Shown: positions 49,892-60,500 of the stretch, one piece after another
Position numbering within the stretch: position 1 is the stretch's first letter
Layout: each line of letters begins with the position of its first letter
Source of the DNA: Methylobacterium sp. R2-1
Lineage (GTDB): Bacteria > Pseudomonadota > Alphaproteobacteria > Rhizobiales > Beijerinckiaceae
Length of the DNA: 64,000 nucleotides
Assembly (NCBI RefSeq): GCF_014191355.1
Contig: NZ_JACHWM010000021.1
Coordinates: 20,219-84,218 of the forward strand
Direction of reading: 5' to 3'
Made by a program: the position numbers and the translations under genes
The notes under the pieces: generated by a model
The model's database searches: none
What the model was told of the DNA's origin: nothing
What the model saw: the letters and a program-made list of their open reading frames with translations, nothing else

Positions 49892-50209
49892 GCGTCACGT
49901 AGATACTCCTAACCGAGTGCCTGCGATCGGCAAGGCCAGGCAGCCCTGCACCCCTATGCCGTGGCCCCCATTCTCAGCCGGCAGCATCGATGCCCTCCGA
50001 ACGCACCTCCGATACGCGTCCCTCCGAAGCGGCCGCATGACGCAAAGCCTTCGGCACCCTTCGTCCTGCCAGCCTCCCGTACCGTGACTACCAGCCGAAG
50101 CCGGGCCGGTGGTGACAGTTCGCGCCGCTCGCACGGGTCGCGGCTGCCGTCGTCGCGGCGCGGGTCCGCGGCATCGGCAGCATGTGCAGGGCGTGGTAGG
50201 CCTCATGGC
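49892..50209. other. Divergent intergenic region
   Basis: 318 bases between the HhH-like protein and the next plus-strand gene. It should contain both promoters; no specific signal is assigned. Confidence 0.3.
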
Positions 50210-50533
50210 ATGACAAACATCCTCCGACCGAACTTCGGCGGCCGCAGCCGCGAAGCCGAGCCGTCTGAAGCGATCGACGCCGGCGACGAGAAGCAACCGT
50301 TCCATGTTTACGGAACGGCGGCCGGCTACATCGTGGCGCTGCTTGAGGACACGCGCGGGCCGGAAGGGCAGGTCTTAAAGGTCGTCGTCGGGCCAGCCGC
50401 TGGGAACGCGATCGAGGCCGTGGCCGTGATGCCGGCCTCGGACGAGGGGCGCATCGATGCTGACACCATGGCCTTGGCGGTTCTACGCGCGCTGGACATC
50501 GTCGAACAAGGCCGCGCCCCCACCTCCGCCTGA
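50210..50533 (+). CDS. Hypothetical protein
   Basis: This 107-residue protein starts at ATG 50210 (MTNILRPNFGGRSREAEPSE). The core reads HVYGTAAGYIVALLEDTRGP, then GQVLKVVVGPAAGNAIEAVA, a beta-rich small domain, ending in a helix (DTMALAVLRALDIVEQ). It is convergent with the SRAP gene, 18 bases apart. Function unknown. Confidence 0.55.
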   Translation: MTNILRPNFGGRSREAEPSEAIDAGDEKQPFHVYGTAAGYIVALLEDTRGPEGQVLKVVVGPAAGNAIEAVAVMPASDEGRIDADTMALAVLRALDIVEQGRAPTSA

Positions 50534-50551
50534 GACGGACGCGGCGTTGCT

Positions 50552-51208
50552 TCAGCCGCCGTCTTTCCGTTCACCGCGCGCCACGACCATCAGTGCCTGA
50601 TCGGGCAGAGGACGCTGCAAGGCTGACGCCTCTGACCAGGGCGCTCGCAGCCAAACGTCCCGCTCCTCTTCCGTCGTCAGAATCACGGGCATCGCCTTCG
50701 GATGCACCGCGCCGACCTCAGCGTTCGGCTCGGTGGTCAGGAAGGCGTAGAGATTGTCCGTCGTCTCGCCCTCCTTCATCTTGCGCACCGAGGTCCAGCC
50801 CTCCGTCTTGATGCCGGCGAAACAGGCAAGCGGCCGATCCGCGCCGAACGCGAACCACACGGGCGGGTGGGAGCCGTCGGGCAGTGCCTCGTTCTCGGAG
50901 AAGCTCGTCAGCGGGACGAGGCAGCGGTGCTCCGGACCGAGCCAGCGCCGCCAGTGGGGCGAGGCCGTGTTGCGCACGTTCGTGACGCCTGGATCGATCT
51001 TCCTACCCTTCAGGGCGAAGACCGGGGACGGCATGCCCCAGCGGTACATCGAAAGGGTTCTTTGCCCGTCTGCGACATGGACGATGGGCGCCGTCGCATT
51101 GGGAAAGAGGCCCGGCAACGGCGGCAGGTTGCCGGTCCGGTCGGTCTCCACCTTGAACAGGCGCCGGATCTCGTCCTGGCTTTTGGTGAGGGCGTAGAGA
51201 TTGCACAT
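50552..51208 (-). CDS. SRAP/HMCES-type abasic-site DNA-protein crosslink protein (YedK family)
   Basis: This 218-residue protein starts MCNLYALTKSQDEIRRLF, so Cys2 becomes the N-terminal nucleophile after Met removal. Also present are GLFPNATAPIVHV, MYRWGMPSP, NVRNTASPHWRRWLGPEHRC, LVPLTSFSENE (catalytic Glu region), CFAGIKTEGW and VHPKAMPVIL (catalytic His). SRAP proteins crosslink to abasic sites in single-stranded DNA and shield them. ATG 51208 is required by the Cys2 rule; an upstream GTG/ATG extension is rejected. A broken paralogue lies at 46114. Confidence 0.9.
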   Translation of the reverse strand: MCNLYALTKSQDEIRRLFKVETDRTGNLPPLPGLFPNATAPIVHVADGQRTLSMYRWGMPSPVFALKGRKIDPGVTNVRNTASPHWRRWLGPEHRCLVPLTSFSENEALPDGSHPPVWFAFGADRPLACFAGIKTEGWTSVRKMKEGETTDNLYAFLTTEPNAEVGAVHPKAMPVILTTEEERDVWLRAPWSEASALQRPLPDQALMVVARGERKDGG

Positions 51209-51648
51209 GACCGGGACGATAGCCGAACCGATCATGCGAGCGCGATGGTCAGCTCGCGATCACCGCCTTCCGGTGCCGGCCTAGGCGGTGCCCCGGTCAC
51301 CGCGTGCCGATCTAAAGTGAAACGGATGCCGAGTTATAATCTACATGCTCATCGCTGATGCACTTTGTGCAAATCAATGCGCTCAAGGGAGCCAGCGACT
51401 GTTCGAATGCAATATATCGCGTCGTAATAAGTTTTTGATGGGCCGCGAATTTTTTGTTGATATTCAGTGGACGCATGGCTCGCTGGAGAGATGGGGTGTG
51501 CCATGCCTCCGAAGCCTGCATGATATCGAGATGCATTGGCCGTCAGGGCATTATGGTGCGTTGCACCCAGCGATTATCGCACCGCACAAATTCCGTGGTT
51601 CAATCTCTCATCGGTCGCCGTCGCAGACGACCAAACCGGAGACGACCC
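51209..51648. other. AT-rich intergenic region
   Basis: 440 bases, noticeably AT-rich between 51330 and 51460. No coding frame is convincing. It should hold promoters for both flanking genes. Confidence 0.35.
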
Positions 51649-51879
51649 ATGCGTACGATGCAGCTTCTTTCTCTCGCCGTTCTCGCTTCTGTCACCGTAG
51701 CGAACTCCGCCATGGCCGACGAGCGCATCCACCTCACGCCGCCGCTGTTCCGCGAGCAGGCTCGGGTCACCGCGTCCGTCCGCCCAGCCTCTGAGCTGAC
51801 GACCACGCCTCATGTCACGGCGGTGGCCCCGGCCAGCCGCAAGATTGTGGCCGACGCTGCGGCGGTCTCCGCTCGTTAA
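51649..51879 (+). CDS. Small secreted hypothetical protein
   Basis: This 76-residue protein has a signal peptide (MQLLSLAVLASVTVANSAMA, cleavage before DERIHL) and a short Ala/Val/Pro-rich mature region. ATG 51649 has GGAG upstream; a longer frame with a different N-terminus hides the signal peptide. Function unknown. Confidence 0.6.
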   Translation: MRTMQLLSLAVLASVTVANSAMADERIHLTPPLFREQARVTASVRPASELTTTPHVTAVAPASRKIVADAAAVSAR

Positions 51880-52039
51880 ACCGCCAGAGACGGGGCCATC
51901 CGCTGGAACTGGTGCAGATGGCCCCCTGCCCCCGCGGCAGTCGGCAACCGCTGAGCTGTGCACTCCGCATTGAAGCCTTCGGCGTGATTTTCGTTCAAGC
52001 GAGTGGCAAGGGGTCTGGAGTGGGGCTGGGGATGAACTC

Positions 52040-52402
52040 GTGAGCGAACAGGCTGTCGGAAAGGGTCGATCGGACGATGATCCCCGCAACACGGCCGTCC
52101 TGATCCTCGCCGCGATCCGAGAGGCCCATGCTCACCTCAGCAAGCTGCTCCGGCTGGCTCGAACGGAAATCCGCGGAAACCTGCATGCACTCGCAGCGCT
52201 CGTGCTGCTGTTCGGCGGGGCACTCCTGCTGACCGGCGCCTCGCTGGTCCTCTTGTTGATCGCCCTGCGGGATGCACTGGCTGTGCTGATCGGCAATGAT
52301 ACGCTGGCGGCGCTGATCGTCGCCCTGCCGTTCGTTATCGCCGCGGTGGTCTTATTGGTGTGGGCGCAAAGGGTCTGGAGCCGGCCGTCGGTTGAAGACT
52401 GA
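52040..52402 (+). CDS. Holin-superfamily-III-like (YqjE-type) membrane protein
   Basis: This 120-residue protein starts at GTG 52040. A charged N-terminal helix (AAIREAHAHLSKLLRLARTE) precedes two hydrophobic hairpin segments (LAALVLLFGGALLLTGASLV; LAALIVALPFVIAAVVLLVW). This is the Phage_holin_3_6/YqjE layout, usually chromosomal and stress-linked rather than lytic. No phage genes adjoin it. Confidence 0.65.
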   Translation: MSEQAVGKGRSDDDPRNTAVLILAAIREAHAHLSKLLRLARTEIRGNLHALAALVLLFGGALLLTGASLVLLLIALRDALAVLIGNDTLAALIVALPFVIAAVVLLVWAQRVWSRPSVED

Positions 52403-52713
52403 AGTCGTTCGGCACCTCGATGCCAGCGCCTTGATCAAGCAGCGACCATACTCTCAGGGCCCCGTCTGACTCGATCCCACCCGGGATGGCCGAGCGCGCG
52501 AGGCCGTCGGCATTGAACCAGGCTCGCTCGACGATCTCTGGGAGACCGCAAACGGCCGAGAGCGTCGGTCGGCGCTCCGATAGGGAAGTTCGCTGCGCAA
52601 ACGGCCGGACGGAAGGGCCTAAATCGCATGACACGTCCGGTAGCCTCTCGGCTCCGGGCGCGCCAAGGAGGATCGGCGCGGGGTCGATCTCTCAACCGAA
52701 CGCCACCGCTTTT
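52403..52713. other. Space with no recognised gene
   Basis: 311 bases, convergent between the holin-like gene and a minus-strand peptide gene. No hairpin with a T-run or gene was found. Confidence 0.3.
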
Positions 52714-52887
52714 TCAGTTCGCGTCGAACGCTGCTTCCTCTTGAGGGGCGGCGTTGATTGTCAATGTGTAAGTATCGATCGAAGCAATCGGTCGCGCCTC
52801 GGTCACAGGTGGCTTTGTCAGCATCGTGATCGTGAAAGCTGCGGCGGCCAGCGCGAATGCTGCGGCGAATGTGGATGCTTTCTTCAT
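52714..52887 (-). CDS. Small exported or membrane-anchored peptide
   Basis: This 57-residue protein starts at ATG 52887 with GGGAGG upstream. It is a signal/anchor helix (KKASTFAAAFALAAAAFTIT) followed by 30 polar residues ending EEAAFDAN. An earlier in-frame start is less likely. Function unknown. Confidence 0.6.
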   Translation of the reverse strand: MKKASTFAAAFALAAAAFTITMLTKPPVTEARPIASIDTYTLTINAAPQEEAAFDAN

Positions 52888-53401
52888 GCATGCCTCCCGG
52901 TAAGCTGATGCGTCGATCACTGGGAGCGAAGGCGCGGCATACGGATTGGACCCAGTCATCGTTTGAGTCAATACAATAAATGAACCGATAAATTTGCGGA
53001 AAGGACGAAATGCAGGCCAGAGGATTTGTATCCGAAAAATACTATTATTGAGACTCGTTGCCCAATGAAATGATATTCGAGGGAATCAATTGATCGATTG
53101 CTCGACCGTGCGGCATCGCGACGCAAATGCTGAAGCTTTCTCGCCGTTGGCGAGGATGAGAGCTGATTCGGTCGAGCGCGGTTGGCCGGCAACGCGCTCG
53201 CCCGCCGGGTGGAGCGCGGCGTGCGCATTTCGACTTCGTCATCGAGGTCCATTGCGACCGTTCCGAACTGCCGCGGGCGGGAGCGAGGCTGAGGCGACCG
53301 AACCGGGCGTGGCAAGTCAGATCCTTGCGGCCAGCCGGAGGCCAAGCTTCGGTTCGACGTCCGGCGGAACAGGCTGATCCACTTGAGGAGAGTGCCGTCC
53401 G
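52888..53401. other. Space with no recognised gene
   Basis: 514 bases. The part from 52965 to 53090 is AT-rich. No supported gene or RNA. Confidence 0.3.
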
Positions 53402-55363
53402 CTAGGGCGCTCCCTGTCGAGCCGCAGCAATCATGCGATCACCGTCCTCGCGCAGCAGGAGACGGTCTGACACGAGTGCATCAACGGACTTCGTCACAGC
53501 TGCGACGTAGGCGTCAGCATCCTGATATCGCTCCTCAAGGGACAGGCGCGGATCACCTGTTGTGGCCCGTTCGGCCCGCGTGCGCGCGAATGGTATCTGA
53601 CTGCCTTCCCGATCGCAGAGCGCGTCAGCAGGGAACGGATCGGCATAGAGGTTCCAGCCGGTGAAGGTTGCACGCGGTGCCGCGACAGCCGGCAGTCGGA
53701 TGCCGGCCACGTCATTGCCGTCGGCGTCGACACGCGGGACCAGTGGGCGATACTGCGGCCCGCTTTCCGGGCGCGGGTCCACGTAGGTAGTGAAGCGTGC
53801 AATCGCATTCGGCACCGTTGGAACGGGTGTGCCAACCATGAACGGAAAACCGATATCGGAAGCCTCGACCAACGTACCCTCGGCCAAACGTGGGACCCGG
53901 CTATCCGGCGGTGCCTTGCCGTCCTTCACCCACTCCTCCAGCGCGACGAGCAGCGCCCGAACCGCCGGGGCCGGGTTCAGGGTGCTGCGCGGGTTCGCGC
54001 AGGGTCCCTTGGTCGAGGTCAAGCCTGCTCGCCCATAGTGGAAGCCGCTTGAGACCAGATAGGCGCGCGCGGTGTCAGGCAGCGGCACATCGGTGCGGCC
54101 AACCGGATCGGTCGTCAGGAGAGAGGCACCTTTCTGCCAATACTCCGTGCCGGTGTTCGCTTCGATCAGCAGGGGATCGAATCCGTCCTCTCGCAGGATG
54201 CTGCCCCTTCGCCCGGTGATGGGATCGTGTTGGCTGGCGGCTGAGAACGGGAAGGTATTCTCCGGGTAGAGGTGGTCTTCGTGCTGCGTGTTGGTTCGCG
54301 AGGGCTGACCGAAGCGGGCATTGAGGAACACCCCACCCACTCCGGCGATGTGCGACAGCACGCCGTCGAAAACCCGTTTGCCGGTCTCGTCCCGATTGAA
54401 GCCCTGCTGGATGAAGTCGCGAAGATAGCGCCCGCTCTGCGAGATGCCGAGTGCGAGGGTATGCCGGATCGCGCCACCCGTCGGGTTGGCCGCGCCTCCG
54501 GCGTCGCCGCGGAGATAGGCGACTACATCCCGCGTGGCGGCGAAGCCGATCCCGAGCACCTTCGGCTCGGTGGCTTGGTATGTGAACTCGTAGAGCGAGC
54601 CAGGCAACGGCTTGGTGCCCTTCGGCAGGAGCTCGATCTGACGTGGAGTACCAAAGTGCCAAGCGTCCGGCGGCACCGGCCGGGGTGGATCGGTCTCCCG
54701 GCGTCGAACGGTGAGGCGCGCGTCTGTCTTGTCCTGGCTGGCGATCTTGAAGGTCAGGTAGAAGGGAGCCTCGGGAGGTCCGCGGGTCGCGCTGACGAGC
54801 TCATCCCGCACGACCTCGACAATCGGCTTGCCGCCGCGCGTGGCAACCGGCACGTCGATGGCCATGCCGCCCTGTTGGCGCAGCGCGTCTGCCTCCCAAC
54901 CCGACCAGACGATGGTGTATCCTCGACGCAAGACGAGCCCGGTCCCGGCATCGACGGCAGTTCTTGGATCGTTGACGGCCTGTGCGCCTTGAGCCGGCGC
55001 ATCGAGGACCCAGTTGAAGAGGAACTTGCGGCCTCGGTTCAACACCTCGAACAAGAGCGTGCCGCTGCCCCGGGCAGGATCCTTGGGCCGCAGGATGAAA
55101 AGGTCGGTCTTGTATTCGACCATTCCGCGGGCGTTGCGGGGCGCCAGGGCGATGTCGACGATGCCGGCATTCGCGGGATCAGCTGGGTCAAGCTCCCCGC
55201 GAGCCGTGCCGACAACACGCTCGTAGCTGCCAGCAGCGCCAAACTCGGTGCCGTCCGCAAATGGCTCGACGCTGGCGATCTCGATGCCAGTGATGCCCGC
55301 CTGCGCCGGCGCAGCGCTGAGGGCGCAGCCAAGTGCGCCGACCACAACCCAACCGTTGCGCAT
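53402..55363 (-). CDS. Secreted alpha/beta-hydrolase-domain protein
   Basis: This 653-residue protein has a signal peptide (VVVGALGCALSAAPAQA) and the full-length alpha/beta-hydrolase-10 type domain: LFEVLNRGRKFLFNWVLDAP, YTIVWSGWEADAL, then the nucleophile elbow LGISQSGRYLRDF near residue 310, GVGGVFLNARFGQPSRTNTQ and HEDHLYPENTFPF. The C-terminal third includes FMVGTPVPTVPNAIARFTTY. The family is annotated only as a hydrolase of unknown substrate. Convergent with nothing; stands alone. Confidence 0.85.
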   Translation of the reverse strand: MRNGWVVVGALGCALSAAPAQAGITGIEIASVEPFADGTEFGAAGSYERVVGTARGELDPADPANAGIVDIALAPRNARGMVEYKTDLFILRPKDPARGSGTLLFEVLNRGRKFLFNWVLDAPAQGAQAVNDPRTAVDAGTGLVLRRGYTIVWSGWEADALRQQGGMAIDVPVATRGGKPIVEVVRDELVSATRGPPEAPFYLTFKIASQDKTDARLTVRRRETDPPRPVPPDAWHFGTPRQIELLPKGTKPLPGSLYEFTYQATEPKVLGIGFAATRDVVAYLRGDAGGAANPTGGAIRHTLALGISQSGRYLRDFIQQGFNRDETGKRVFDGVLSHIAGVGGVFLNARFGQPSRTNTQHEDHLYPENTFPFSAASQHDPITGRRGSILREDGFDPLLIEANTGTEYWQKGASLLTTDPVGRTDVPLPDTARAYLVSSGFHYGRAGLTSTKGPCANPRSTLNPAPAVRALLVALEEWVKDGKAPPDSRVPRLAEGTLVEASDIGFPFMVGTPVPTVPNAIARFTTYVDPRPESGPQYRPLVPRVDADGNDVAGIRLPAVAAPRATFTGWNLYADPFPADALCDREGSQIPFARTRAERATTGDPRLSLEERYQDADAYVAAVTKSVDALVSDRLLLREDGDRMIAAARQGAP

Positions 55364-55733
55364 GTTCGCTCCCTGTCCGGCTCGTGCTGGCCGGTGTCCT
55401 CAGCAAACATGCCGGAGGGCAGACGTCGAGAGGCATAGTCGGTCTTGCTCTGCATTCTCCTTTTCGGACTCCGCGGGACGTTGGTGTGCCGATTGGCTTG
55501 AATGCCTTCGCGCCGCAACTCCATCGGTTCGATGGACGGTAAGGGATTCGAACGCAGGGAGGCCTGCCGAGCGCGGCAGGTGCAGCAAACGCTGCCTTCA
55601 TGCTCGACCGCCGGACGGCGTTTCTGCGTCAGCCTCGTCTGACGTTATTTTGCAGCAGCGCTCCCGGCGGCCTGTTCCAAGCACCATATGGATCGGTATG
55701 ATCGTGCTGAAGCGCGACGAGTGGGAGCTGGCT
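55364..55733. other. Divergent intergenic region
   Basis: 370 bases between the secreted hydrolase and a plus-strand small gene. A tRNA-like GGGATTCGAAC occurs at 55547-55557, but no tRNA can be folded around it. Otherwise nothing is seen. Confidence 0.35.
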
Positions 55734-56066
55734 ATGACATCGACACTGCCGGAGGGTGCGAAGCCGGGCGATATCGTTACGCCTGATGGTAAGATCCTGT
55801 GCCGAGACCTGGAGCTTCACGAGTACGGCTACTTCACGGTTACCTACGAGCAGGCACAGGCGGCGCGAAAATACGGCTGGGGCTGCCGGGCCGGCGTCGT
55901 CCTCGATGGGGAGCACTCCGACGAGTGGAGTTGGGACTACGCCGAGGAAGAGCGTCGTAATGCGCTGGAAAACGGTGATGAGCCGCCCCGAGTGCGGATC
56001 TATCGGGAGCCACCCGCCTCCTGCCCCATCGAAACAGCGCTCTCGTGCCGGCTCGAAAGCAGGTAG
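55734..56066 (+). CDS. Hypothetical protein
   Basis: This 110-residue protein starts at ATG 55734 (MTSTLPEGAKPGDIVTPDGK) with GGGAG upstream. It contains YFTVTYEQAQAARKYGWGCR, AGVVLDGEHSDEWSWDYAEE, a beta/alpha pattern with several Trp. A hairpin (8-bp stem, 56113-56134) follows the stop without a T-run. Function unknown. Confidence 0.55.
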   Translation: MTSTLPEGAKPGDIVTPDGKILCRDLELHEYGYFTVTYEQAQAARKYGWGCRAGVVLDGEHSDEWSWDYAEEERRNALENGDEPPRVRIYREPPASCPIETALSCRLESR

Positions 56067-56693
56067 GTGAACCCGGCAGCCCACCAACTCGGGGGCATCG
56101 CGCAGAAATCGACCGCTGGCCGAGAAGCCAGCGGCCTACGAGGAGCGGCCGGGCGATCGCCAATCGAAGGTGCTTCCTCGAATCTGTCGCCTGACGCCTG
56201 ATGTTGGTCGTCTGCGCCGGCCAGGAGGCAGGCGGTTTGCCGGCCCCATCGCGCCTGGATGCAGCCTCCTCGCCCCGCCGCCCCTCATTGCCGAGATGGA
56301 GGATCGTTGCCCATGCGGGTGCTCAACTCGAGAAGGAGCCGAAGCCCTCGAAGTCGCTTGTCGGTGACGTCCGTTTGACAGGCGAGCACGGTTGCCCGTG
56401 GGACGTGTGGCTCGCTGTATCGGCGGGCCGTGATTTCGCCAGTCCAATGCCACTCATCGCGGATGCCGTTTCACCGCTACGCTTCCACTGATTGCGCATA
56501 GCACGGCCGTTCGCCTTGTTGAGGTCGCGCATGTGATTGCCCTATTGGCGAGTGACTGTTCAGGAATTGCGCAGAGAACGCGCGCTCCGTGCTCATGTTC
56601 CGGGCATCCGCATGACGAAGGCCGCTGGGGCGCCAGGGTCGGTTTTCCGACACAATGGCGGGACGGCATCTGAGATGCCGTCGGCCGCGACGC
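56067..56693. other. Space with no recognised gene
   Basis: 627 bases between convergent genes. It contains the hairpin at 56113-56134 and several frames of shadow-like composition. No gene supported. Confidence 0.3.
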
Positions 56694-57479
56694 CTAACGG
56701 GCAGGCTTGGGCAGGGCTCGCTTGGTGCGGTGGAAGATCGGACCGGCGCCACCGGGCGGGCCGCGTCCAGCGATGTAGTCTCTCTGCCATCCGGCCCGGA
56801 CCGCGTCCGGTTCTCCTGCGGCGACGCGCGCCTGGAAGGCGGAGCGGTTGCTGCGCCACTCGTCGTAGGCGGCCTTGAGGCCCGGATCGTCGTCGAGGCT
56901 TCTGATCCGCGGGCGGATCGTGTCGTACGCCTCGTGCGGCACGGGAGTGATGAAGCAGAAGCACTCTCCTTTCCCGAACCGCACCGTGCCCGGCCGGGTG
57001 AAGCGCCAGTTCATCGTGAAGGTGAAGGGAAGCCAGTCGGTTTCGACGAGCCCTTCGAGCGGGGCGATGCCGTCCCTCGGGCTGTTGGGAGGCCCGCGCG
57101 CGATCAGTGCCCATCCGGGTGACGTGCGGAACAGCCATCCGGGATGGAAGGTCAGCACACCGTTGCCGAACACCGACGAGACGATCTGTCGGTAACGGCT
57201 GTCCCACCCTTCGAGGAAGGTCCAGACGTCGGAGACGAGCGGGCCGCCGTTCCACGTGGCCGAGAAGCTGAAGGGAAGCGTGATCTCCCACCCGGTCGCG
57301 TTCGCGATCGCGAGCGGCGTGCAGCGATAGGCGAAGCGTTGAGGCGCCGCCTCCATCCAGTCGCGCGCGGTACGGCCGGGGATGATCTCCGGTGCGCCGT
57401 CATATTCCGGATAGCAGAGCAGTTCGGGAGCGTGCCGGGGCGCGCGGTCGGTCTGCTCGGCCTTGTCGGGATCCACCAT
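56694..57479 (-). CDS. DUF6065-family protein
   Basis: This 261-residue protein matches my memory of DUF6065: APELLCYPEYDGAPEIIPGR, RFAYRCTPLAIANATGWEIT, VFGNGVLTFHPGWLFRTSPG, WALIARGPPNSPRDGIAPLE, TMNWRFTRPGTVRFGKGECF, CFITPVPH. It looks like a beta-rich cytoplasmic protein without membrane segments. No activity is known. ATG 57479 is the first plausible start. It lies 79 bases downstream of the autotransporter on the opposite side of its stop, same strand. Confidence 0.7.
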   Translation of the reverse strand: MVDPDKAEQTDRAPRHAPELLCYPEYDGAPEIIPGRTARDWMEAAPQRFAYRCTPLAIANATGWEITLPFSFSATWNGGPLVSDVWTFLEGWDSRYRQIVSSVFGNGVLTFHPGWLFRTSPGWALIARGPPNSPRDGIAPLEGLVETDWLPFTFTMNWRFTRPGTVRFGKGECFCFITPVPHEAYDTIRPRIRSLDDDPGLKAAYDEWRSNRSAFQARVAAGEPDAVRAGWQRDYIAGRGPPGGAGPIFHRTKRALPKPAR

Positions 57480-57558
57480 TGTCAGGCCCTGTCATCGCGT
57501 TGGCTGCGCATCGTGCCCGGCCGGATCGGCCGGGCCGTCATTTCCCAACAGCCGGCGG

Positions 57559-60500
57559 TCACCACGTAACGCGCAGCCCGATCTCGCCCTGGACAGTCTT
57601 CTCGTATGATCCCGCGGTGCCTTCGGCGTAGCTGGCCTGAACGAAGAAGCCGACATTGGCATTGAAGCGGGCGACCAACCCGCCGCCGACCTCGATCGAG
57701 GTGCCGCCGAGCCGCGTTGCGATCGGGATGTTCTCGAAGCGGACGGTGCTGACCTCACGGAAGTTGTGCCAGAGATTGGCGAGCAGATAGGGCCGCCACT
57801 CGATCTCCTGCGAGAGCAGGGCGCCCTGCACCCGAACCCCGAGGCGCCCGGTCGCGAGACCCGGCGAACCGAAGTCCAGCCGGGAGTAGGCGTCTCTTCG
57901 GGCGTCGAAATCGAGCCGCTGCCAGATGAACTGTCCCTGTGGCTCGATCACGACCCCCGGATAGAGGGGAAGCGGGTAGCCGCCCTCGACCGATAGGGCG
58001 AAGCCGGTGCCGTCGGCCTTGATGCCGTAGCTGCGCAGCGACGTCGCCGTGCCGGACAGGTGCTGTCCCATCACGAGGCTGTCGAGATACCAGCCCGTCG
58101 GGCCGACATGGGTCCAGGTCGCGCCATAGCCGATATTCTCGAGGTTGAGACGGCCGACGCGACTGCGCTGAATGGCGTCCGCGAAGCCGCGCACGTCGCC
58201 GTCGCCCTTCCCGTAGGCAGCAAAGACGCCGAGGCTCCCGAAGCCGGAAAACGCTTCATAGGAGAACAGGTCGAGGCCGGCCTGGAAACCGAGGATGTTG
58301 CCGTCGAACTCCGGTGCGACGGCACCCCTCCAGCGCCGATCACTGCTCTGTCCGAAGAAGCGCCCCCAGAAGCCGGTACCGGCACCGGGGCCGAGCTGGA
58401 GGTACTGGTCGCCTCGGCGCTGGTGGAAGGTGCCGATCATGGCCCGCCCGACCATGAATTCCGTCCCGAGCAGCGCCTTATAGGTCGCGACTTCGGCGCG
58501 GTAGAGCGGTGTGGGATCCGGTTGAGGGGTCGGAGTAGGCGTCGGAGTGGGGGTTGGTGTTGGAGTGGGAGTAGGCGTCGGAGTGGGGGTTGGTGTTGGA
58601 GTGGGAGTAGGCGTGGGAGTAGGCGTCGGCGTGGGAGTAGGCGTCGGCGTGGGAGTAGGCGTCGGCGTGGGAGTAGGCGTCGGCGTGGGAGTAGGCGTCG
58701 GCGTGGGAGTAGGCGTAGGCGTCGGAGTAGGCGTCGGAGTAGGCGTGGGAGTAGGCGTCGGCGTGGGAGTAGGCGTCGGAGTGGGCGTCGGTGTCGGCGT
58801 GGGAGTAGGCGTCGGTGTCGGAGTGGGAGTAGGCGTCGGTGTCGGAGTGGGCGTCGGCTGAGCGGTGTTGCGCAGATACCAGTTGTCGGCCACCTCGGTG
58901 GTGTTGCCGCCTCGGGCGAGGATGTAGTTGTAGGGGCCGGCCGCGACCGGTGCCGACAGAGCGAAGGCACCGGTGCTCGTCGTGCCGCTGTTGACGGCCT
59001 CCACCACCAGGATACCGTTGTTGACGGTCAGCGCGCCGGTTCCGCCGGTGTTGACGATCCGGAGCCCGGTGGAGCCCGTGGCGCTTCCCCCATTGATCAC
59101 CAGCCGGTCGGACGGTGAATTGTCGCCGGCCAGAAAGGTGTTGAGCTGGAGCGTGCCGCCCTGCCCGATATAGGGGCCGGCCACCGTCAGGATCGTGCTG
59201 GCCGTCGGGCCGTTTGTGCTGACCAGACCCGCATTCGTCAGTCCGGGGATCGTCTGGTTGAAGCCGTTCAGATCGAGGACGCCGCTCGCTTCCACGACGT
59301 GGGACGAATTGGGGCTGAAGGTATCGCTCGCGAGCGCCTGAAGCGTGCCGGCCGCGACGGTGGTCGTGCCGAGATAGGCATTCGCGCCCGCCAAGCGCAG
59401 GGTGCCCGTCCCGAGCTTGGTGAAGGCGCCGGGGCCCGTCATCCCCTGCGACAGGGTCGAGGTGAAGGCCTGCGTGTCGATCGCGCCGCCCAGCGGCCCG
59501 AGCGTGACGGCGCGAGTCGGGGCGAGATCGAGATCCGCGTTCAGTTGCAGGAAGCCGCCGTTCATCGTCAGCGGGCCGGCCGCGTCGCCGAGCGCCGCAT
59601 CCCTCGCGATGCCGAGCCCGCCCTCCAGGATCGTCGTCCCGCCCGTATAGGTGTTGCCGATCGCCGCCTCCGGCGCCAGCGTCGTGACGCCCGCGCCCGT
59701 CTTCTCGACGGAGCCCGATCCGGTGATCTGCCCCACATAGGTGCCGTTATCGGGCTGCGCGAAGCGCACGATGCCGTTGTTGGTGACGTTGTTGAGGTTG
59801 GGCGAGGAGGTCGGCAGGCTCTGCGCCCGCGCCTCCAGGATGCCTGAGGGCTCGACGAGCACCGTGCCTGTATATCCGGTGTTGTCGCCCGTCAGTCCTA
59901 GAACGCCGTCCTCGACCGTCACCGCTGTGAAGCCGATCAGGGTGCCGGTGATGTTCCACTGACCTTCCCCCAGCTTGGTCAGCGTCGTGAAGTTGGTCAG
60001 CGCGCCGGGCAGGGTGTCGAACGAGCCCGCGACGCCGTTCAACTCGAGGGCGTTGGTGCCGCCGCCGCCGTTGATGTTGCCGGTCACCGTCGAGTTGGGA
60101 AAGAACTGGAGGGTGTCGTTCCCGGACGCGAAGCTGATGTCGCCGAAGACGGTCGCACCGGTTTGATTGATGAAGAGGACGTCTCCGGCTCCCGCCTCCT
60201 GAGAGCTGGAGCCGATCACGCTCCGACCCGTGTTAACGCCGACGCTAAGCGTGCCGTGGTTGTCGATGGTGTTGACACCACCCGTGATGTCGTCCTGGAA
60301 CCAGATGGCGGAGCCGCCGCCATTCGCGCTCTCGATCACGCCGTAGTTGGTGATCGTGTTGTTGGTGCCCAGCGCATTGATGGCCTCGGCACGCGATTCG
60401 TTCCCGAGCTGGATGACCCGCCCGTTGGCCCAGACGTTGATCGTATAATTGTTCCGGACTTGAATGGTGTTGTTGCCCGGATCGATGATCCGATTGAGAA

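Noticed and set aside
54272..55438. A 388-residue plus-strand frame
   Set aside because: Antisense of the secreted alpha/beta-hydrolase gene; no motifs of its own.
55547..55557. tRNA T-loop-like GGGATTCGAAC (minus strand GTTCGAATCCC)
   Set aside because: Flanking bases do not form the T-stem, and no acceptor, anticodon or D arms can be paired in the surrounding 90 bases on either strand.
58547..58861. Plus-strand (Gly-Val)n frame of about 104 residues
   Set aside because: It is simply the complement of the Pro-Thr repeat in the autotransporter.
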